DNA of 64,000 bases from Streptomyces sp. NBC_01217 (GTDB lineage: Bacteria > Actinomycetota > Actinomycetes > Streptomycetales > Streptomycetaceae), in the NCBI RefSeq assembly GCF_035994185.1, contig NZ_CP108538.1, positions 3,100,001 to 3,164,000 of the forward strand, in the 5' to 3' direction. The translations under genes were made by a program, and so were the position numbers. The notes beneath the pieces were generated by a model. That model worked only from the letters and a program-made list of their open reading frames with translations. It had not been told where the DNA came from and did no database searches. This document shows positions 38,094-47,493 of this stretch, in pieces; position 1 is the stretch's first letter; each line of letters starts with the position of its first letter.

Positions 38094-39545
38094 CTACTGG
38101 GCGGCGGACTGCGTCTTGCGCTTGCGCAGGAGGAAGACCGCGCCGCCGCCGACGACGACGAGGGCGATCGCGACGCCCGCGATGATCGGGGTGGCGCTGG
38201 AGCCACCGGTCTCGGCGAGGTCGCCCGTGGATCCGGTCGAGCTGCCGCCGGCCGTGGCCGGGGCGGGCTTGTCACCGCCGGTCTGGGTGTCAGTGCCGGT
38301 GCCGCCGGTGCCGGTGCTGGTGGTCTTGCAGTCCAGGACGCCCTTGAACGTCTTGGTGAAGCCACCGGGGCCGGTCACCGTGATGTCGTACGCCTGGTCC
38401 TCGGCGACCGGGACGGTCACCGTCTCGGACTTGCCCGCCTCGACGGTGTGCTTCTCCCCGGCCAGCTCGAAGGTGAACGCCTCGTCACCCTTGTTGCTCG
38501 CGGTGACGTCCACGCCGCCCTTGGCGCAGTTCTTCTTCGCCGAGACGGCCGGGATCGCGCCCTGCTTGGCCCAGGTCCCGGTGGCGGTCGCGGAGACCGT
38601 GGACTCGCTGGAGCCGGCCAGGATCATGGTCTGGCTCTTGGTCACCCCGGCGAACGCACGGCCGACCGGCACCGACGTGGTGGCCTGGACGGTCAGCGAG
38701 GCGGAGCCGTCGGCGGTGCCCGCCGGAACGTCGAAGTAGAGCTCGGCACCGTTGGCGGCGGCGGATACGGGCTTGCCGCTCTTGTCGGTGACCTTGACAC
38801 CGCTGGCGGCGTCGGCGGGCGGGGTCACGGAGACCTGGCCCGCGTTGGTGCGGACGGTGACCGGCCCGAGCCGCTCACCGGACTTGCCGGAGACCGCGGC
38901 CGGGTCCAGGGCGAGGGACGCCTTGGGCTCGGCCTGGTCGACGGCGCTGTCCTCCAGCCAGTCGGCAAGCTTTTCGGCCTGCTTGTCGGAGGCGTCGACG
39001 TCGGCGCCGTCCGAGTAGCGCCAGATGGCGACCTGGGTGCCGGCCGCCGCGGTCTTCTCGGTGAGCGGCCCGGTGCCCGCCTGGTCGGCGAGCGCCGCGA
39101 GGTCGTCGACCTGCGGGTAGGAGTGCTCCAGGATCCAGCGGATCTTGCCCGCGTTCTTGTTGCTGCCGAGCGAGGTCTGGTTCCAGGGGGTCTCCAGGTA
39201 CTTCGCCCGGTCCTGGGTGGGGTTGTGAATGTCGATGCAGTACGTCTTGAGCTTGCCGCCGCCGTCGACGGTCATCTCGAAGAGCCCGGCGGGCAGCACC
39301 TGGTCCTTGCCGTCCGCGTGGAGCAGGGCGCGGTCGTAGGTCTTCAACCCGTCCAGGACCGCGGCCGCGCCGCCCTGATGCTGCGGCGCCTCATCGGCGA
39401 CCGCGCTGCCCGCGCCGACAAGGGCGCCTGTCATGACCAGACCGGATGCCACCACCGAAGCGGCCAGCCGGGCTATGCCCCGCCGCCGTGGAGATCCGGT
39501 CGTCTCCGTTGATGACAAAACGGTCGCTGAAGAAGCAGAAAACAC
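38094..39545 (-). CDS. Thioester-forming (TQXA) cell-wall protein with LAETG sortase signal
   Basis: A 483-residue secreted, cell-wall-anchored protein. A signal peptide (about 1-50) is followed by a TQXA thioester domain: Cys103 in KTYCIDIHN and Gln171 in GTQVAIWRYSDG are the residues expected to form the internal Cys-Gln thioester that can bond covalently to surfaces. Ig-like beta domains (about 195-410) and a Thr/Gly-rich stalk follow. The end has the sorting motif LAETG (about 442-446, class E sortase type), a membrane helix and the basic tail RKRK. GTG 39545 follows GGAGGGG. Confidence 0.92.
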   Translation of the reverse strand: MFSASSATVLSSTETTGSPRRRGIARLAASVVASGLVMTGALVGAGSAVADEAPQHQGGAAAVLDGLKTYDRALLHADGKDQVLPAGLFEMTVDGGGKLKTYCIDIHNPTQDRAKYLETPWNQTSLGSNKNAGKIRWILEHSYPQVDDLAALADQAGTGPLTEKTAAAGTQVAIWRYSDGADVDASDKQAEKLADWLEDSAVDQAEPKASLALDPAAVSGKSGERLGPVTVRTNAGQVSVTPPADAASGVKVTDKSGKPVSAAANGAELYFDVPAGTADGSASLTVQATTSVPVGRAFAGVTKSQTMILAGSSESTVSATATGTWAKQGAIPAVSAKKNCAKGGVDVTASNKGDEAFTFELAGEKHTVEAGKSETVTVPVAEDQAYDITVTGPGGFTKTFKGVLDCKTTSTGTGGTGTDTQTGGDKPAPATAGGSSTGSTGDLAETGGSSATPIIAGVAIALVVVGGGAVFLLRKRKTQSAAQ

Positions 39546-39807
39546 AGAATTCCCCTCCGGGCAGGACTCTCCGCGCCTGATGCGCGTGTGGGGACTGTCC
39601 CGCCAGTCGACTCAAGTGCCCCGTGAGTACTGGGAATCCTATGGATGCGGCGTTGAACAATCCCCCGTCATACCGTCGTACAACCATTCCGACTCGGAAT
39701 CGTTATCGCCGGTATCCCGTCCGCGCGCCGCCTTGCGTATCGGCCGCCCATTCCACCTCTGTCCGGTCAGGATCGGTCACGTCCGGTCACGGCCCGATCC
39801 GGCCCGC

Positions 39808-40353
39808 TCACGGCGCCGACGCAAGCTCCTGGTCACCTTTCTGACGCTCTGTTGGCCTCTTGCCCCGCTGTCGCCCGCCCCGTTCACTCCGATCGCTCCG
39901 TTCGCCCCCTTCCTCCTGTCCACCCTCCTCGCCCAGGTCTCCCAGGTCACCCACCCTGTCCATGCTTCCCGCACGCGCGACCAGCCCCGGCTCGGCCCTC
40001 ATCACCCGCCGGAACGCGGCCGTCCCCCGGGTGAGATCGTGTCCCACCGCGAGCGCCTCGATGTCCACGAACGTCCTGCGCCCGCCCTCCCGTTCCTCCT
40101 CGCGCACCTTCAACCTGCCGTGCACGACCAGTGGTTCTCCGACCGATACGGAACCGGAAAGATTCGACGCCAGAGTCCGCCAAGCCCACACGGTGTAGAA
40201 ACTCGTGTGCCCGTCCGTCCAGAACTGCTTCTCGCGATCCCAGCGGCGCGGTGTCACCGCGAACCGGAATCGCGCCATTCCGCCGGTCGCGGTCTCCCGG
40301 AACTCCACGCCCGTCGCCGCATTGCCCACCAGTGTCACCAAGGTGTCATTCAT
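39808..40353 (-). CDS. ssbB: Single-stranded DNA-binding protein SsbB
   Basis: A 181-residue SSB with an N-terminal OB fold (about 3-110: TLVGNAATGVEFRET, MARFRFAVTPRRWDREKQFWTDG, VGEPLVVHGRLKVREEER). The C-terminal tail is Gly/Glu/Arg-rich and lacks the acidic DDDIPF-type tip of housekeeping SSB. This, and its place beside the dynamin genes, fits SsbB, the paralogue linked to chromosome segregation during Streptomyces sporulation. ATG 40353 follows GGGGAGGCGGAG. The tail repeats GDLGDLGEEGGQEEGGE are low-complexity. Confidence 0.87.
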   Translation of the reverse strand: MNDTLVTLVGNAATGVEFRETATGGMARFRFAVTPRRWDREKQFWTDGHTSFYTVWAWRTLASNLSGSVSVGEPLVVHGRLKVREEEREGGRRTFVDIEALAVGHDLTRGTAAFRRVMRAEPGLVARAGSMDRVGDLGDLGEEGGQEEGGERSDRSERGGRQRGKRPTERQKGDQELASAP

Positions 40354-40453
40354 GACTCCGCCTCCCCTTCGGCCTTCGGCTCCAGTGACCGCACCCGCGC
40401 GGTCACTGATCCCAGGTTGAAGGAGAGGCGGAATTCCTGCTGACGCCTGTGGA

Positions 40454-42463
40454 CTACCGGCCAGTTGTGGAAAACTCCGTCACCGCCACATACCGCTCCC
40501 GCACCTCGCGGTACCGCACGAGTTCCGCCGCCACCGGATCGAGCACCCCCGCCCGCCCGCAGGCCGCCGCGGCCTCGCGCAATTGCCGCTCGGCCTCCTG
40601 CCCGTACCGTCGCGCGGGCCCCCGCGCCGCAGCCGCGCACGACCACTCCACCAGCGGGCCGCCGACGACACCGGCCAGCATCACCAGGGCGGGCGTGAGG
40701 AATCCGGGTTCGAGTACGCCGACGATCTGGCCGACCAGCCAGAGACCGCCGAAGACCTGCAGCAACGTCATCGACGCCTGCGCCAGCACGGCGGCGGGCC
40801 ACCACCTGGGCCGCGGCGGCCTCCCGCCCACGCGACCGCTGTGCGCCACACCGGAGGCCCCGGCCACCCCCGTCGCCACGACCACCGAACCGCCCGGACC
40901 ACCCGAAACACCCAGCCCGGCCGCCGCACCGTACGCGCCGACGCCCGCACCACCCGCATCGCCCGAGGGGCAGCTCACCATCCGCCCCCGCCCGTCCCCC
41001 GTGCCGATCCTCTCCGCCATCTCGTCGAGCGCCTCCGACAGCCCTTCCGCACCGTTCACCGCGGCCTCACGTACCGCCTGCGCCCAGGGGGCGGGCAGCC
41101 CGTCGGCGGCCTCGTCGGCCACCGTCCGTACCGCCTGTTCGACGCGTTGGCGTGCGGTGAGCTGCTCCTCGGGGGGCGCGGGCCGCACCGGGCACTCCAG
41201 GCCTCCCGGCCGCCGGGAGGACTCGTACCAGCGCCACAGCCGCAGCCACGGCGTGCCGCACGCCCGTCCGGCGTTCCTGCGCCACTCGCGCTCGGCCGCC
41301 TGTCCCGCCGCGGCCGCCCCGACGGCTTCCGCGAGCCGGTCGGCGAACTCCTCGCGGGCCCCTTCACCGAGGCCGGGTCGCCCCTCGGCGACGTACACCG
41401 GACGGAGCCTGGCCGCGGCGGCGTCCACATCCGCGGAGAGCCGGCGTGCCGCTGCCGTGCGTTCCTGGACGAACCGGCCGAGCATCTCGCGCAGTTCGCC
41501 CACGCCCTCGCCGGTGAGTGCGGACAGGGACATGACGGTGGCGCCCGGTTCGCCGTGTTCGCCGAGGGCCATGCCGTCCTCGTCGAGCAGCCGGCGCAGA
41601 TCGTCGAGGACCTGGTCGGCGGCGTCGCCGGGCAGCCGGTCGATCTGGTTGAGGACGACGAAGGTGATCTCGGCGTGCCCGGCGAGCGGCCTCAGATAGC
41701 GCTCGTGCAGGGCCGCGTCCGCGTACTTCTCCGGGTCGACGACCCAGATCACCGCATCGACCAGCGCGAGCACCCGGTCGACCTGCTCGCGGTGCCCGGC
41801 CGCCGCCGAGTCGTGGTCGGGCAGGTCGACGAGGACGAGCCCCTGGAGCGCCTCGTCGGCTTCCGCGCCGCCCTGCTGCGGCCTGCGCCTGAGCCGTCCC
41901 GGAATGGCCAGCCGGTCGAGGAGCCCGGCGGCCCCGTCGGTCCATGAGCAGGCGATCGGGGCGGAGGTGGTCGGCCTGCGCAGCCCGGTGTCGGAGATCT
42001 GGACGCCCGCGAGGGAGTTGAAGAGGGTCGATTTGCCGCTGCCGGTCGCTCCGGCGATGGCGACAACGGTGTGCCGGGAGGAGAGCCGCTGGCGGGCCGC
42101 CGCTTCGTCGAGCACGCGCCCGGCCTCGGCGAGGGCTGCCCCGTCGAGTCTGGCCCTGGACAGCCCGACCAGTTCACGCAGTGCGTCGAGCCGCGGCCGG
42201 AGCGGACCGCCGGACGGTACGTACGCCTCGACCTGGGGCGGCCGTACGTCGTCGTCCTGGGCGGTCCCGGGCCCGGCGTCCGCCGTCTTGGCGGCCGCGC
42301 GCCGGGCGATGAGCCCGTCGTTCCAGCCCCCGCCCGCCTCCGGCACGGCTGCGTGCCTGTCCGGCGCCCGTCCCCGGCCGGGGTAGTCCTTGTGAAAGCC
42401 CCGGTCCTCGTGAGAAGCGGGACTCTCGCCCCGGCCGGGCCCCTCGTCAATGACGGCAGTCAT
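40454..42463 (-). CDS. dynB: Dynamin-like GTPase DynB (membrane-integrated)
   Basis: A 669-residue dynamin-like GTPase. A disordered N-terminus of about 85 residues precedes the GTPase domain: P-loop [17 protein letters not shown] (about 138), switch [11 protein letters not shown]3 [13 protein letters not shown] and G4 NQID. After helical segments, two membrane helices (about 545-600: [17 protein letters not shown]..., then [20 protein letters not shown]) anchor it. In S. venezuelae DynA and DynB stabilise Z-rings at sporulation septa and DynB is the one with two membrane helices; this assignment uses that match plus gene order. ATG 42463 overlaps the dynA stop (ATGA). Confidence 0.88.
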   Translation of the reverse strand: MTAVIDEGPGRGESPASHEDRGFHKDYPGRGRAPDRHAAVPEAGGGWNDGLIARRAAAKTADAGPGTAQDDDVRPPQVEAYVPSGGPLRPRLDALRELVGLSRARLDGAALAEAGRVLDEAAARQRLSSRHTVVAIAGATGSGKSTLFNSLAGVQISDTGLRRPTTSAPIACSWTDGAAGLLDRLAIPGRLRRRPQQGGAEADEALQGLVLVDLPDHDSAAAGHREQVDRVLALVDAVIWVVDPEKYADAALHERYLRPLAGHAEITFVVLNQIDRLPGDAADQVLDDLRRLLDEDGMALGEHGEPGATVMSLSALTGEGVGELREMLGRFVQERTAAARRLSADVDAAAARLRPVYVAEGRPGLGEGAREEFADRLAEAVGAAAAGQAAEREWRRNAGRACGTPWLRLWRWYESSRRPGGLECPVRPAPPEEQLTARQRVEQAVRTVADEAADGLPAPWAQAVREAAVNGAEGLSEALDEMAERIGTGDGRGRMVSCPSGDAGGAGVGAYGAAAGLGVSGGPGGSVVVATGVAGASGVAHSGRVGGRPPRPRWWPAAVLAQASMTLLQVFGGLWLVGQIVGVLEPGFLTPALVMLAGVVGGPLVEWSCAAAARGPARRYGQEAERQLREAAAACGRAGVLDPVAAELVRYREVRERYVAVTEFSTTGR

Positions 42464-44139
42464 CGCTGCCACCTCTCCTTCTGCAGTACGGACAGCGCGG
42501 CGATCAGTTCGGCCTGCGGCTCCGGGGCCACGTCGAGTGCGTCCAGCGGTGCGAGCCGCCGGTCGCGCTCGCCGTCCAGCACCCGGTCGAGGCAGTCGGT
42601 GAGCAGTGCGCCGCCCTTGTCGCGCAGCCGCAGCGCGCCCTGGGCGCCGATCCGTTCGGCGAGCTGCTCTCCGGCGCCGCGGGTACGGCGGCCGCCGAGC
42701 AGCGCGGCGGCCAGGAGCGCCGCCACCGTCTCGGCGTCGGGTGCGGCGTTGCGTTCGAGCCGGCGCACCTCTTCCTCGGCCAGTTCGTCCAGCACCCGCC
42801 ACCATCGCCGTACGGCCATGGCGATCCGGCCCCGGATGTCCTCGGCGGGCCCCCATCCCCCGGTCTCCCGCCCGACGCCCGCGAAGCCGAACGCCCCGGC
42901 CGCGGGCTCACGCCGCCAGGTCGTGCGGATCTGTTCGTCGGCAGCGGCCACTGCGCACTGCAGAAGTGCGGCAAGGCTTTCCACCAGTGCTTCGAGGAGT
43001 TCCTCGGAGGTGCTGTACATCGGGTATCCGCGCCACCGGGTCCGGGCGTCCCCGGCGAGCACACCGCCGTTGCGCAGCCGCCGCCGGACCCGGGCGCCCT
43101 CGGTGCGGTAGGCGTCCTCGACCACGCCGGTCAGCCGCACGGCCGCCGCGTACTGCGCCGCGACGGCTCCGGCCAGCGCGGGCATCCGTACGTCCAGCGA
43201 GTCGATGACCCCGGCCGCCGTGCGCCCGACCGCCTGCTGACGGGCCGCCGGGTCCTGGGCGCGGTGGCTGAGCCAGGCCCGCAGCGGGGCGACCGCGGTG
43301 GTGGGCAGCAGTCCGCTGCCGCCGCCGGCCGACTCGGGCAGCTCGGGAATGGTGAAGCGCGGCACCTCGCCGAGGCCCGCCCTGGTGAGCAGCGCCCCGT
43401 ACTGCCGGGACACCTCGGCGATCACCTGGTGCGGCACCCGGTCCAGGACGGTGACGAGCGAGGCGTCGTACTCCTTGGCGGTACGCAGCAGATGCCACGG
43501 CACCGCGTCCGCGTACCGGGAGGCCGTGGTCACCATCACCCACACGTCCGCGGCGCAGATCAACTCGGCGGCCAGTACCCGGTTCCGTACCACGAGTGAG
43601 TCGATGTCGGGCGCGTCGAGCAGTGCGAGCCCGCGCGGCAGCCCGGCGGCGGTCTCGACTCGCAACGCGGTCCCGTTCTCGTCCTCGCTTCCGTCGAGAC
43701 CGTCCAGACCGTGGAGCCCGTCGAGGTCCTCGCACCTGCCGGGGTCCCCGTTCTCCTGCGGCGGCAGCCAGACCCTGGTCAGCTGCGGCAGTACGCGGAC
43801 CCCCGCGAACCAGTGATGATCATCCGGATGGCAGACGAGCACGGGCGTCCGGGTGGTGGGCCGCAGCACCCCGGCCTCGCTGACCAGCCGCCCCACCAGC
43901 GAATTGACGAGCGTCGACTTCCCGGCCCCGGTGGACCCGCCGATGACCGCGAGCAGGGGCGCTTCGGGGTCTCTGAGCCGGGGAAGCAGATAGTCGTCGA
44001 GCTGGGCGAGCAGTTCGCTCCGGGTCTGCCGGGCGCGCGCGGCCCCCGGCAGCGGCAGTGGAAGACGCACGGCAGCGACACGGTCGCGCAGGGCGGAAAG
44101 TGCGTCGATGAGCTGAGGCCGTACGTCCAAGGTCACCAC
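42460..44139 (-). CDS. dynA: Dynamin-like GTPase DynA (soluble partner)
   Basis: A 559-residue dynamin-like GTPase without membrane helices. P-loop [18 protein letters not shown] is at about residue 66, switch [13 protein letters not shown]3 [10 protein letters not shown] and G4-like [10 protein letters not shown] mostly helical C-terminal half follows. It is the first gene of the dynA-dynB unit that supports FtsZ-ring stability in sporulating hyphae (known from S. venezuelae). GTG 44139 ([10 protein letters not shown]) is chosen over more distal starts because upstream codons are not protein-like; the Shine-Dalgarno is weak and GTG 44136 is also possible. Confidence 0.87.
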   Translation of the reverse strand: MVTLDVRPQLIDALSALRDRVAAVRLPLPLPGAARARQTRSELLAQLDDYLLPRLRDPEAPLLAVIGGSTGAGKSTLVNSLVGRLVSEAGVLRPTTRTPVLVCHPDDHHWFAGVRVLPQLTRVWLPPQENGDPGRCEDLDGLHGLDGLDGSEDENGTALRVETAAGLPRGLALLDAPDIDSLVVRNRVLAAELICAADVWVMVTTASRYADAVPWHLLRTAKEYDASLVTVLDRVPHQVIAEVSRQYGALLTRAGLGEVPRFTIPELPESAGGGSGLLPTTAVAPLRAWLSHRAQDPAARQQAVGRTAAGVIDSLDVRMPALAGAVAAQYAAAVRLTGVVEDAYRTEGARVRRRLRNGGVLAGDARTRWRGYPMYSTSEELLEALVESLAALLQCAVAAADEQIRTTWRREPAAGAFGFAGVGRETGGWGPAEDIRGRIAMAVRRWWRVLDELAEEEVRRLERNAAPDAETVAALLAAALLGGRRTRGAGEQLAERIGAQGALRLRDKGGALLTDCLDRVLDGERDRRLAPLDALDVAPEPQAELIAALSVLQKERWQR

Positions 44140-44458
44140 ATGCGAAGAATGCCCAATTTTGGCGCCTTTTTGAAGCGTATAGCCACCTCTGCGCGCCGGT
44201 TCTCCCCCAGGGGCGGAGTCGGGACAGAGGGGACGAGTGGGGCGCAGGCATAACGAGTGCACAACACCCGGGGCGCGAGGCGTCAAAAGCGATGCACGAA
44301 TCCCACCCACCTGCGATTATCGGTTCGCTTCACCGAACCTCCACATCGTGCCACGCAGGTGAAGCAACCGGGTCGAGGCGATCGGAGCCCTATCCTTGTC
44401 CCGGCGGGTCCCCGACCGGCCCGGCCCCAGGGCTCCAGGCCGCCGAGGCCACCACCCG
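44140..44458. other. Intergenic region between dynA and tRNA-Arg
   Basis: This 319-bp stretch carries no credible ORF. It should hold the leftward dynA promoter and the rightward tRNA promoter. On the minus strand ACCGATAA (44324-44317) resembles a WhiG -10 element but the matching -35 is poor. TATCCT at 44391-44396 could be a -10 for the tRNA. Nothing else was recognised. Confidence 0.5.
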
Positions 44459-44531
44459 GCCCCCGTAGCTCAGTGGATAGAGCAGGCGCCTTCTAAGCGC
44501 TTGGCCGCAGGTTCGAGTCCTGCCGGGGGCA
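44459..44531 (+). tRNA. tRNA-Arg (anticodon UCU)
   Basis: A 73-base cloverleaf. The acceptor GCCCCCG pairs with CGGGGGC, with discriminator A at 44531. The D-arm is GCTC/GAGC, the anticodon stem is GGCGC/GCGCT with loop CTTCTAA giving anticodon TCT (reads AGA), and the T-arm is CGCAG GTTCGAG TCCTGC. CCA is not encoded. A terminator with a T-run follows 20 bases later. AGA is a rare codon in high-GC genomes. Confidence 0.96.
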
Positions 44532-44551
44532 CTTCAGTCCAGCCGGTGTCG

Positions 44552-44576
44552 GGCCCTCCTCCGGGAGGGCCTTTTT
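44552..44576 (+). terminator. Rho-independent terminator of tRNA-Arg
   Basis: GGCCCTCC (44552-44559) pairs with GGAGGGCC (44564-44571) around the loop TCCG, followed by TTTTT (44572-44576). It is a textbook intrinsic terminator, unusual in this window for its T-run. Confidence 0.93.
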
Positions 44577-44701
44577 ACTGGTCAGAGCACGCTAGCGGGC
44601 ACGGCGTAGTGGCGGCATAAGACTGGACGGACCACCCGATGATGGGCGGCCCGCCCCCTGCTCAGAGGCCGGGGCTGCCGAACCGGCGGGCAGCCGGCAG
44701 G

Positions 44702-44738
44702 GCACTGAACGTCTTCTGGCAGCCGCCGTGTTCAGTGC
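44702..44738. repeat. 9-bp inverted repeat in a convergent spacer
   Basis: GCACTGAAC (44702-44710) and GTTCAGTGC (44730-44738) are perfect inverted repeats around 19 bases. It lies just beyond the end of the response-regulator gene and could terminate it on the minus strand or be a protein-binding site. Confidence 0.5.
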
Positions 44739-44803
44739 TGCCGCAGATATGGGGCGCTGCCGGTGCTTCAGCACGACACCGTGGCCCGGGCGTGAACCGC
44801 CGG

Positions 44804-45457
44804 TCAGGCGCGTAGGAACGTCAGGACCGCCAGTACTCTGCGGTGTGTTTCGTCGGCCGGCGGGAGATCCAGTTTGGCGAGGATGTTGCCGATGTGCTTG
44901 CCCACTGCGGCTTCGGAGACCACCAGGGCGTGGGCGATCGCGCCGTTCGATCTGCCCTGGGCGACCAGGGCGAGCACCTCGCGTTCCCTGGTGGTGAGGC
45001 GTTCCAGTGGGTCGCGGCGGCGGCGCAGGAGTTGGCGTACGACCTCGGGGTCGACGACCGTGCCGCCGTCGGCGACCTCCTGGAGGGCGTCGATGAACTC
45101 CTCGATCTGGCCGACCCGGTCCTTGAGGAGGTAGCCGACGCCCGAACCGTCCCCGGAGTCGAGGAGATCCGCGGCGTAGGTGCGTTGCACGTACTGGCTC
45201 AGGACCAGTACGGGGAGTGCGGGCTGCTTCTCGCGGAGCCGTACCGCCGCGTGCAGGCCCTCGTCCTGGAAGCCGGGCGGCATCCGTACGTCGGTCACGA
45301 CGATGTCCGGGCCGTGCTCGGCCACTGCCGCGATGAGCGCCTCCGCGTCGCCGACGGCCGCGGCCACCTGGTGGCCGAAGCGGGTGAGCAGGCCGGTCAG
45401 ACCCTCGCGCAGCAGCACGCTGTCCTCGGCCAGTACTACGCGGAGCGATCGGTCCAC
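44804..45457 (-). CDS. LuxR/NarL-family response regulator
   Basis: A 217-residue two-component regulator. Its receiver domain (about 5-125) has the acidic pair E11-D12, phosphoacceptor D56 in VVTDVRMPP, Thr/Ser-region VLVLSQY and Lys in YLLKDRV. A LuxR-type helix-turn-helix follows (about 150-205, LTTREREVLALVAQGRSNGAIAHAL, split by its usual turn). It overlaps the 3' end of the kinase gene by 22 bp and is clearly its partner. The start is GTG 45457; TTG 45463 with GGAG at better spacing is an alternative. Confidence 0.9.
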   Translation of the reverse strand: MDRSLRVVLAEDSVLLREGLTGLLTRFGHQVAAAVGDAEALIAAVAEHGPDIVVTDVRMPPGFQDEGLHAAVRLREKQPALPVLVLSQYVQRTYAADLLDSGDGSGVGYLLKDRVGQIEEFIDALQEVADGGTVVDPEVVRQLLRRRRDPLERLTTREREVLALVAQGRSNGAIAHALVVSEAAVGKHIGNILAKLDLPPADETHRRVLAVLTFLRA

Positions 45458-46733
45458 TCGCAAGGAATCTCCACTCGCAATCGGGTCGGGCCACCGGCCG
45501 GACTGGACAGGGCAAGTCTGCCATCCAGTACGGACACCCGGTCGGCCAAGCCGGTCAGTCCGCTGCCGCCGCCCGACGTGCCGGCGCCGCCCCGGCCGTC
45601 GTCGTGGATCTCCAGGAACAGCCGTCCTCCGGCATGGCCGCCGCTGATCGCGGCGCGGTGTGCGCCGCTGTGTCTGGCGACGTTGGCCAGTGCCTCGCAG
45701 ACCACGAAGTACGCGGCCGCCTCGACGGCCCCGGGGAGCCTGCCGGGCAGTTCGAGGTCCAGGTCGACGGGGATCGCGGAGCGGTCGGCGGCGTCGGCGA
45801 CCGCGGCCTGGAGGCCGTAGTCGGCGAGGACCTGGGGATGGATGCCGTGGATCAGCTCGCGCAGCTCGGAGAGGGCCTTGCCGGCCTCCTCGTGGGCCCT
45901 GGCCAGCTGGTCGGCGAGCGCGCCGGGCGGGGCGTCCAGGCGGGCCAGGCCGAGCATCATCGTGAGCGCGACGATGCGCTGCTGGGCCCCGTCGTGCAGA
46001 TCGCGTTCGATCCGTCGGCGTTCCGCCTCGAAGGCGTCGACCAACCGGACCCGGGAGCGGGTGAGTTCCACGACTCGGGCGTCCGGGTCGGCCGATCCGT
46101 GTCTGTGAGTGAGCAGGACGTGCGTCAGCTCCGCCCTCGCTCCGGCCAGCACGCCCAGGAGGTAGCCGCCGAGCGCCAGGAGTACGAGTCCGCCCGCCGC
46201 GGTCGCGAAGGCTTCGGGCCACGTCGTGACCGTCCACAGCTTCACCACCCGGGCCTCCGCCCCGTCCCGTACACCTCCATCACCAGCGGGGTGCTCATCA
46301 CCGCCAGCGGCACGGCCGCGCAGAAGCCCACCGCCAGGGCGTCCAGCGGCCACAGGACCACCGCGAACAGCAGCGCGTACCCGAGTTCCCGCCAGGTCGC
46401 CTGCTCCCGGAACCGGCACGTCACCCAGCTCCACAGCCCCGGTTCGTCCGGGCGGCGGTGCGGGCCGGGGGCCGGGGCGGGGTCCATCAGGCGCAGCCTG
46501 CGCCGCTCCAGGGCCGCCACCGGGATCCCGGAGAGAGCGAGGAGGGCCAGGAGCGGCAGGCCGATCAGTACCAGGGAGAGCGCGGCGCCCACCGCCGCTC
46601 CCGTCACGGTCACCAGCAGGACGACCGCGCCTGCCGCCGCGCCGCTGATCAGGTATCCGGCCGACCTCCAGGGCCAGGGCGTCAGCAGATAGCGGGGGGT
46701 CGGCAGGGCCTGCCACACGGTGCGAGGGCGCAT
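45436..46733 (-). pseudogene. Sensor histidine kinase split by a -1 frameshift
   Basis: Two frames together make one standard Streptomyces sensor kinase of about 432 residues. The 5' part (46733 down to 46242) starts MRPRTVWQALPTPRY and encodes the membrane sensor domain to MEVYGTG. It then reads out of frame to a TGA at 46244-46242. The 3' part (reading ...GAEARVVKLWTVTTW) carries a further membrane helix, the HisKA_3 motif ERRRIERDLHDGAQQR with the phospho-His, and the HATPase (CEALANVARHS, DDGRGG). One extra G in the C4 run at 46260-46263 (plus strand) would join them. The 3' part could start at GTG 46245, which overlaps the TGA as GTGA, so two coupled polypeptides are also possible. Confidence 0.8.
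46260..46263 (-). other. Frameshift site in the sensor kinase gene
   Basis: The run CCCC on the plus strand (GGGG in the gene) is one base short of what is needed to keep the frame from VYGTG into AEARVVKLW. Homopolymer slippage, a sequencing error, or a natural phase-variable site would all look like this. Confidence 0.7.
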
Positions 46734-46931
46734 GGCCTCACCGTAGGAGATCGTCCCGGGGCGGGAACATCCGTGCTGCCGTAGTCCTGGGGGTGGGGCC
46801 TGCCATACCTCCAGGACTCGCGGGGTGCGGTCGGCGGTTGAACGACGAGCCCGGCTCCGCGGCCTTCGCCACCGTGCCCGGCGTCCCGTCACAGCTTCTC
46901 CACGGGCGCACGCCCCCGACGCGGAAGGGGG

Positions 46932-47429
46932 CTATGCGGCGGCCACGGCCAGCAGCCCGAAAGCGGCGAGGGACAGGGCGGTCCGGATCCGGTGGAGAGA
47001 GTTCCAGCGGGACTCGAACGCCTCGCGGGCCGCGCCGTCGTCGCCGCCCTCGGACTCGGCGAGCGCCTTGTTCAGCGGAATGTTCCCGGTGATCGTGATC
47101 AGGTGGCTGCCGACCGCGCAGACCAGCGCCGCCACGGCGAGCGCCCCGTCGACGTTGTCGCCTCCGGCGACCGTGACCGCGACAGCGACGGCCGGGAAGG
47201 CGATCACTCCCAGGAAGAGGACCAGGAAGACCGGTCCGGGCACCTTCTCGTTGAAGCGGCGCATCGCGGCAGTGAACCGCTCGTCCGGCAGCGCCGCGAT
47301 GCCGGGCATGACCGCGATCAGAAACGTCAGCAGAAAGCCCGCGTAGAGGCCGGTCGCGAGCACGGCGAGCACCAGGAACAGGGAGGACACGGACGACGAG
47401 GAGGGCAGGGAGAACATGGTCCACATCAT
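46932..47429 (-). CDS. DUF1772-like membrane protein
   Basis: A 165-residue membrane protein with four hydrophobic segments (about 14-38, 66-92, 97-117 and 143-163). The pattern GFLLTFLIAVMPGIAALPDERFTAAMRRFN matches the anthrone oxygenase/DUF1772 family of small membrane proteins. The family includes oxygenase-like members, but no activity can be claimed here. ATG 47429 is immediately followed by a second ATG (47426). No strong ribosome-binding site is seen. Confidence 0.8.
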   Translation of the reverse strand: MMWTMFSLPSSSSVSSLFLVLAVLATGLYAGFLLTFLIAVMPGIAALPDERFTAAMRRFNEKVPGPVFLVLFLGVIAFPAVAVAVTVAGGDNVDGALAVAALVCAVGSHLITITGNIPLNKALAESEGGDDGAAREAFESRWNSLHRIRTALSLAAFGLLAVAAA

Positions 47430-47493
47430 GGCGTCGGCGGACGGGCCGCACAGCCGGCTTCCGCAATCCGGTGCGGCCCGTCGCCTCCCCCGG

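Noticed and set aside
44317..44343. WhiG-type promoter for dynA
   Set aside because: ACCGATAA fits the -10 element but the -35 position reads TGGA, too far from TAAA to call.
44459..44531. tRNA-Arg as an integrative-element attachment site
   Set aside because: No duplicated tRNA 3' end, integrase or excisionase gene is seen nearby.
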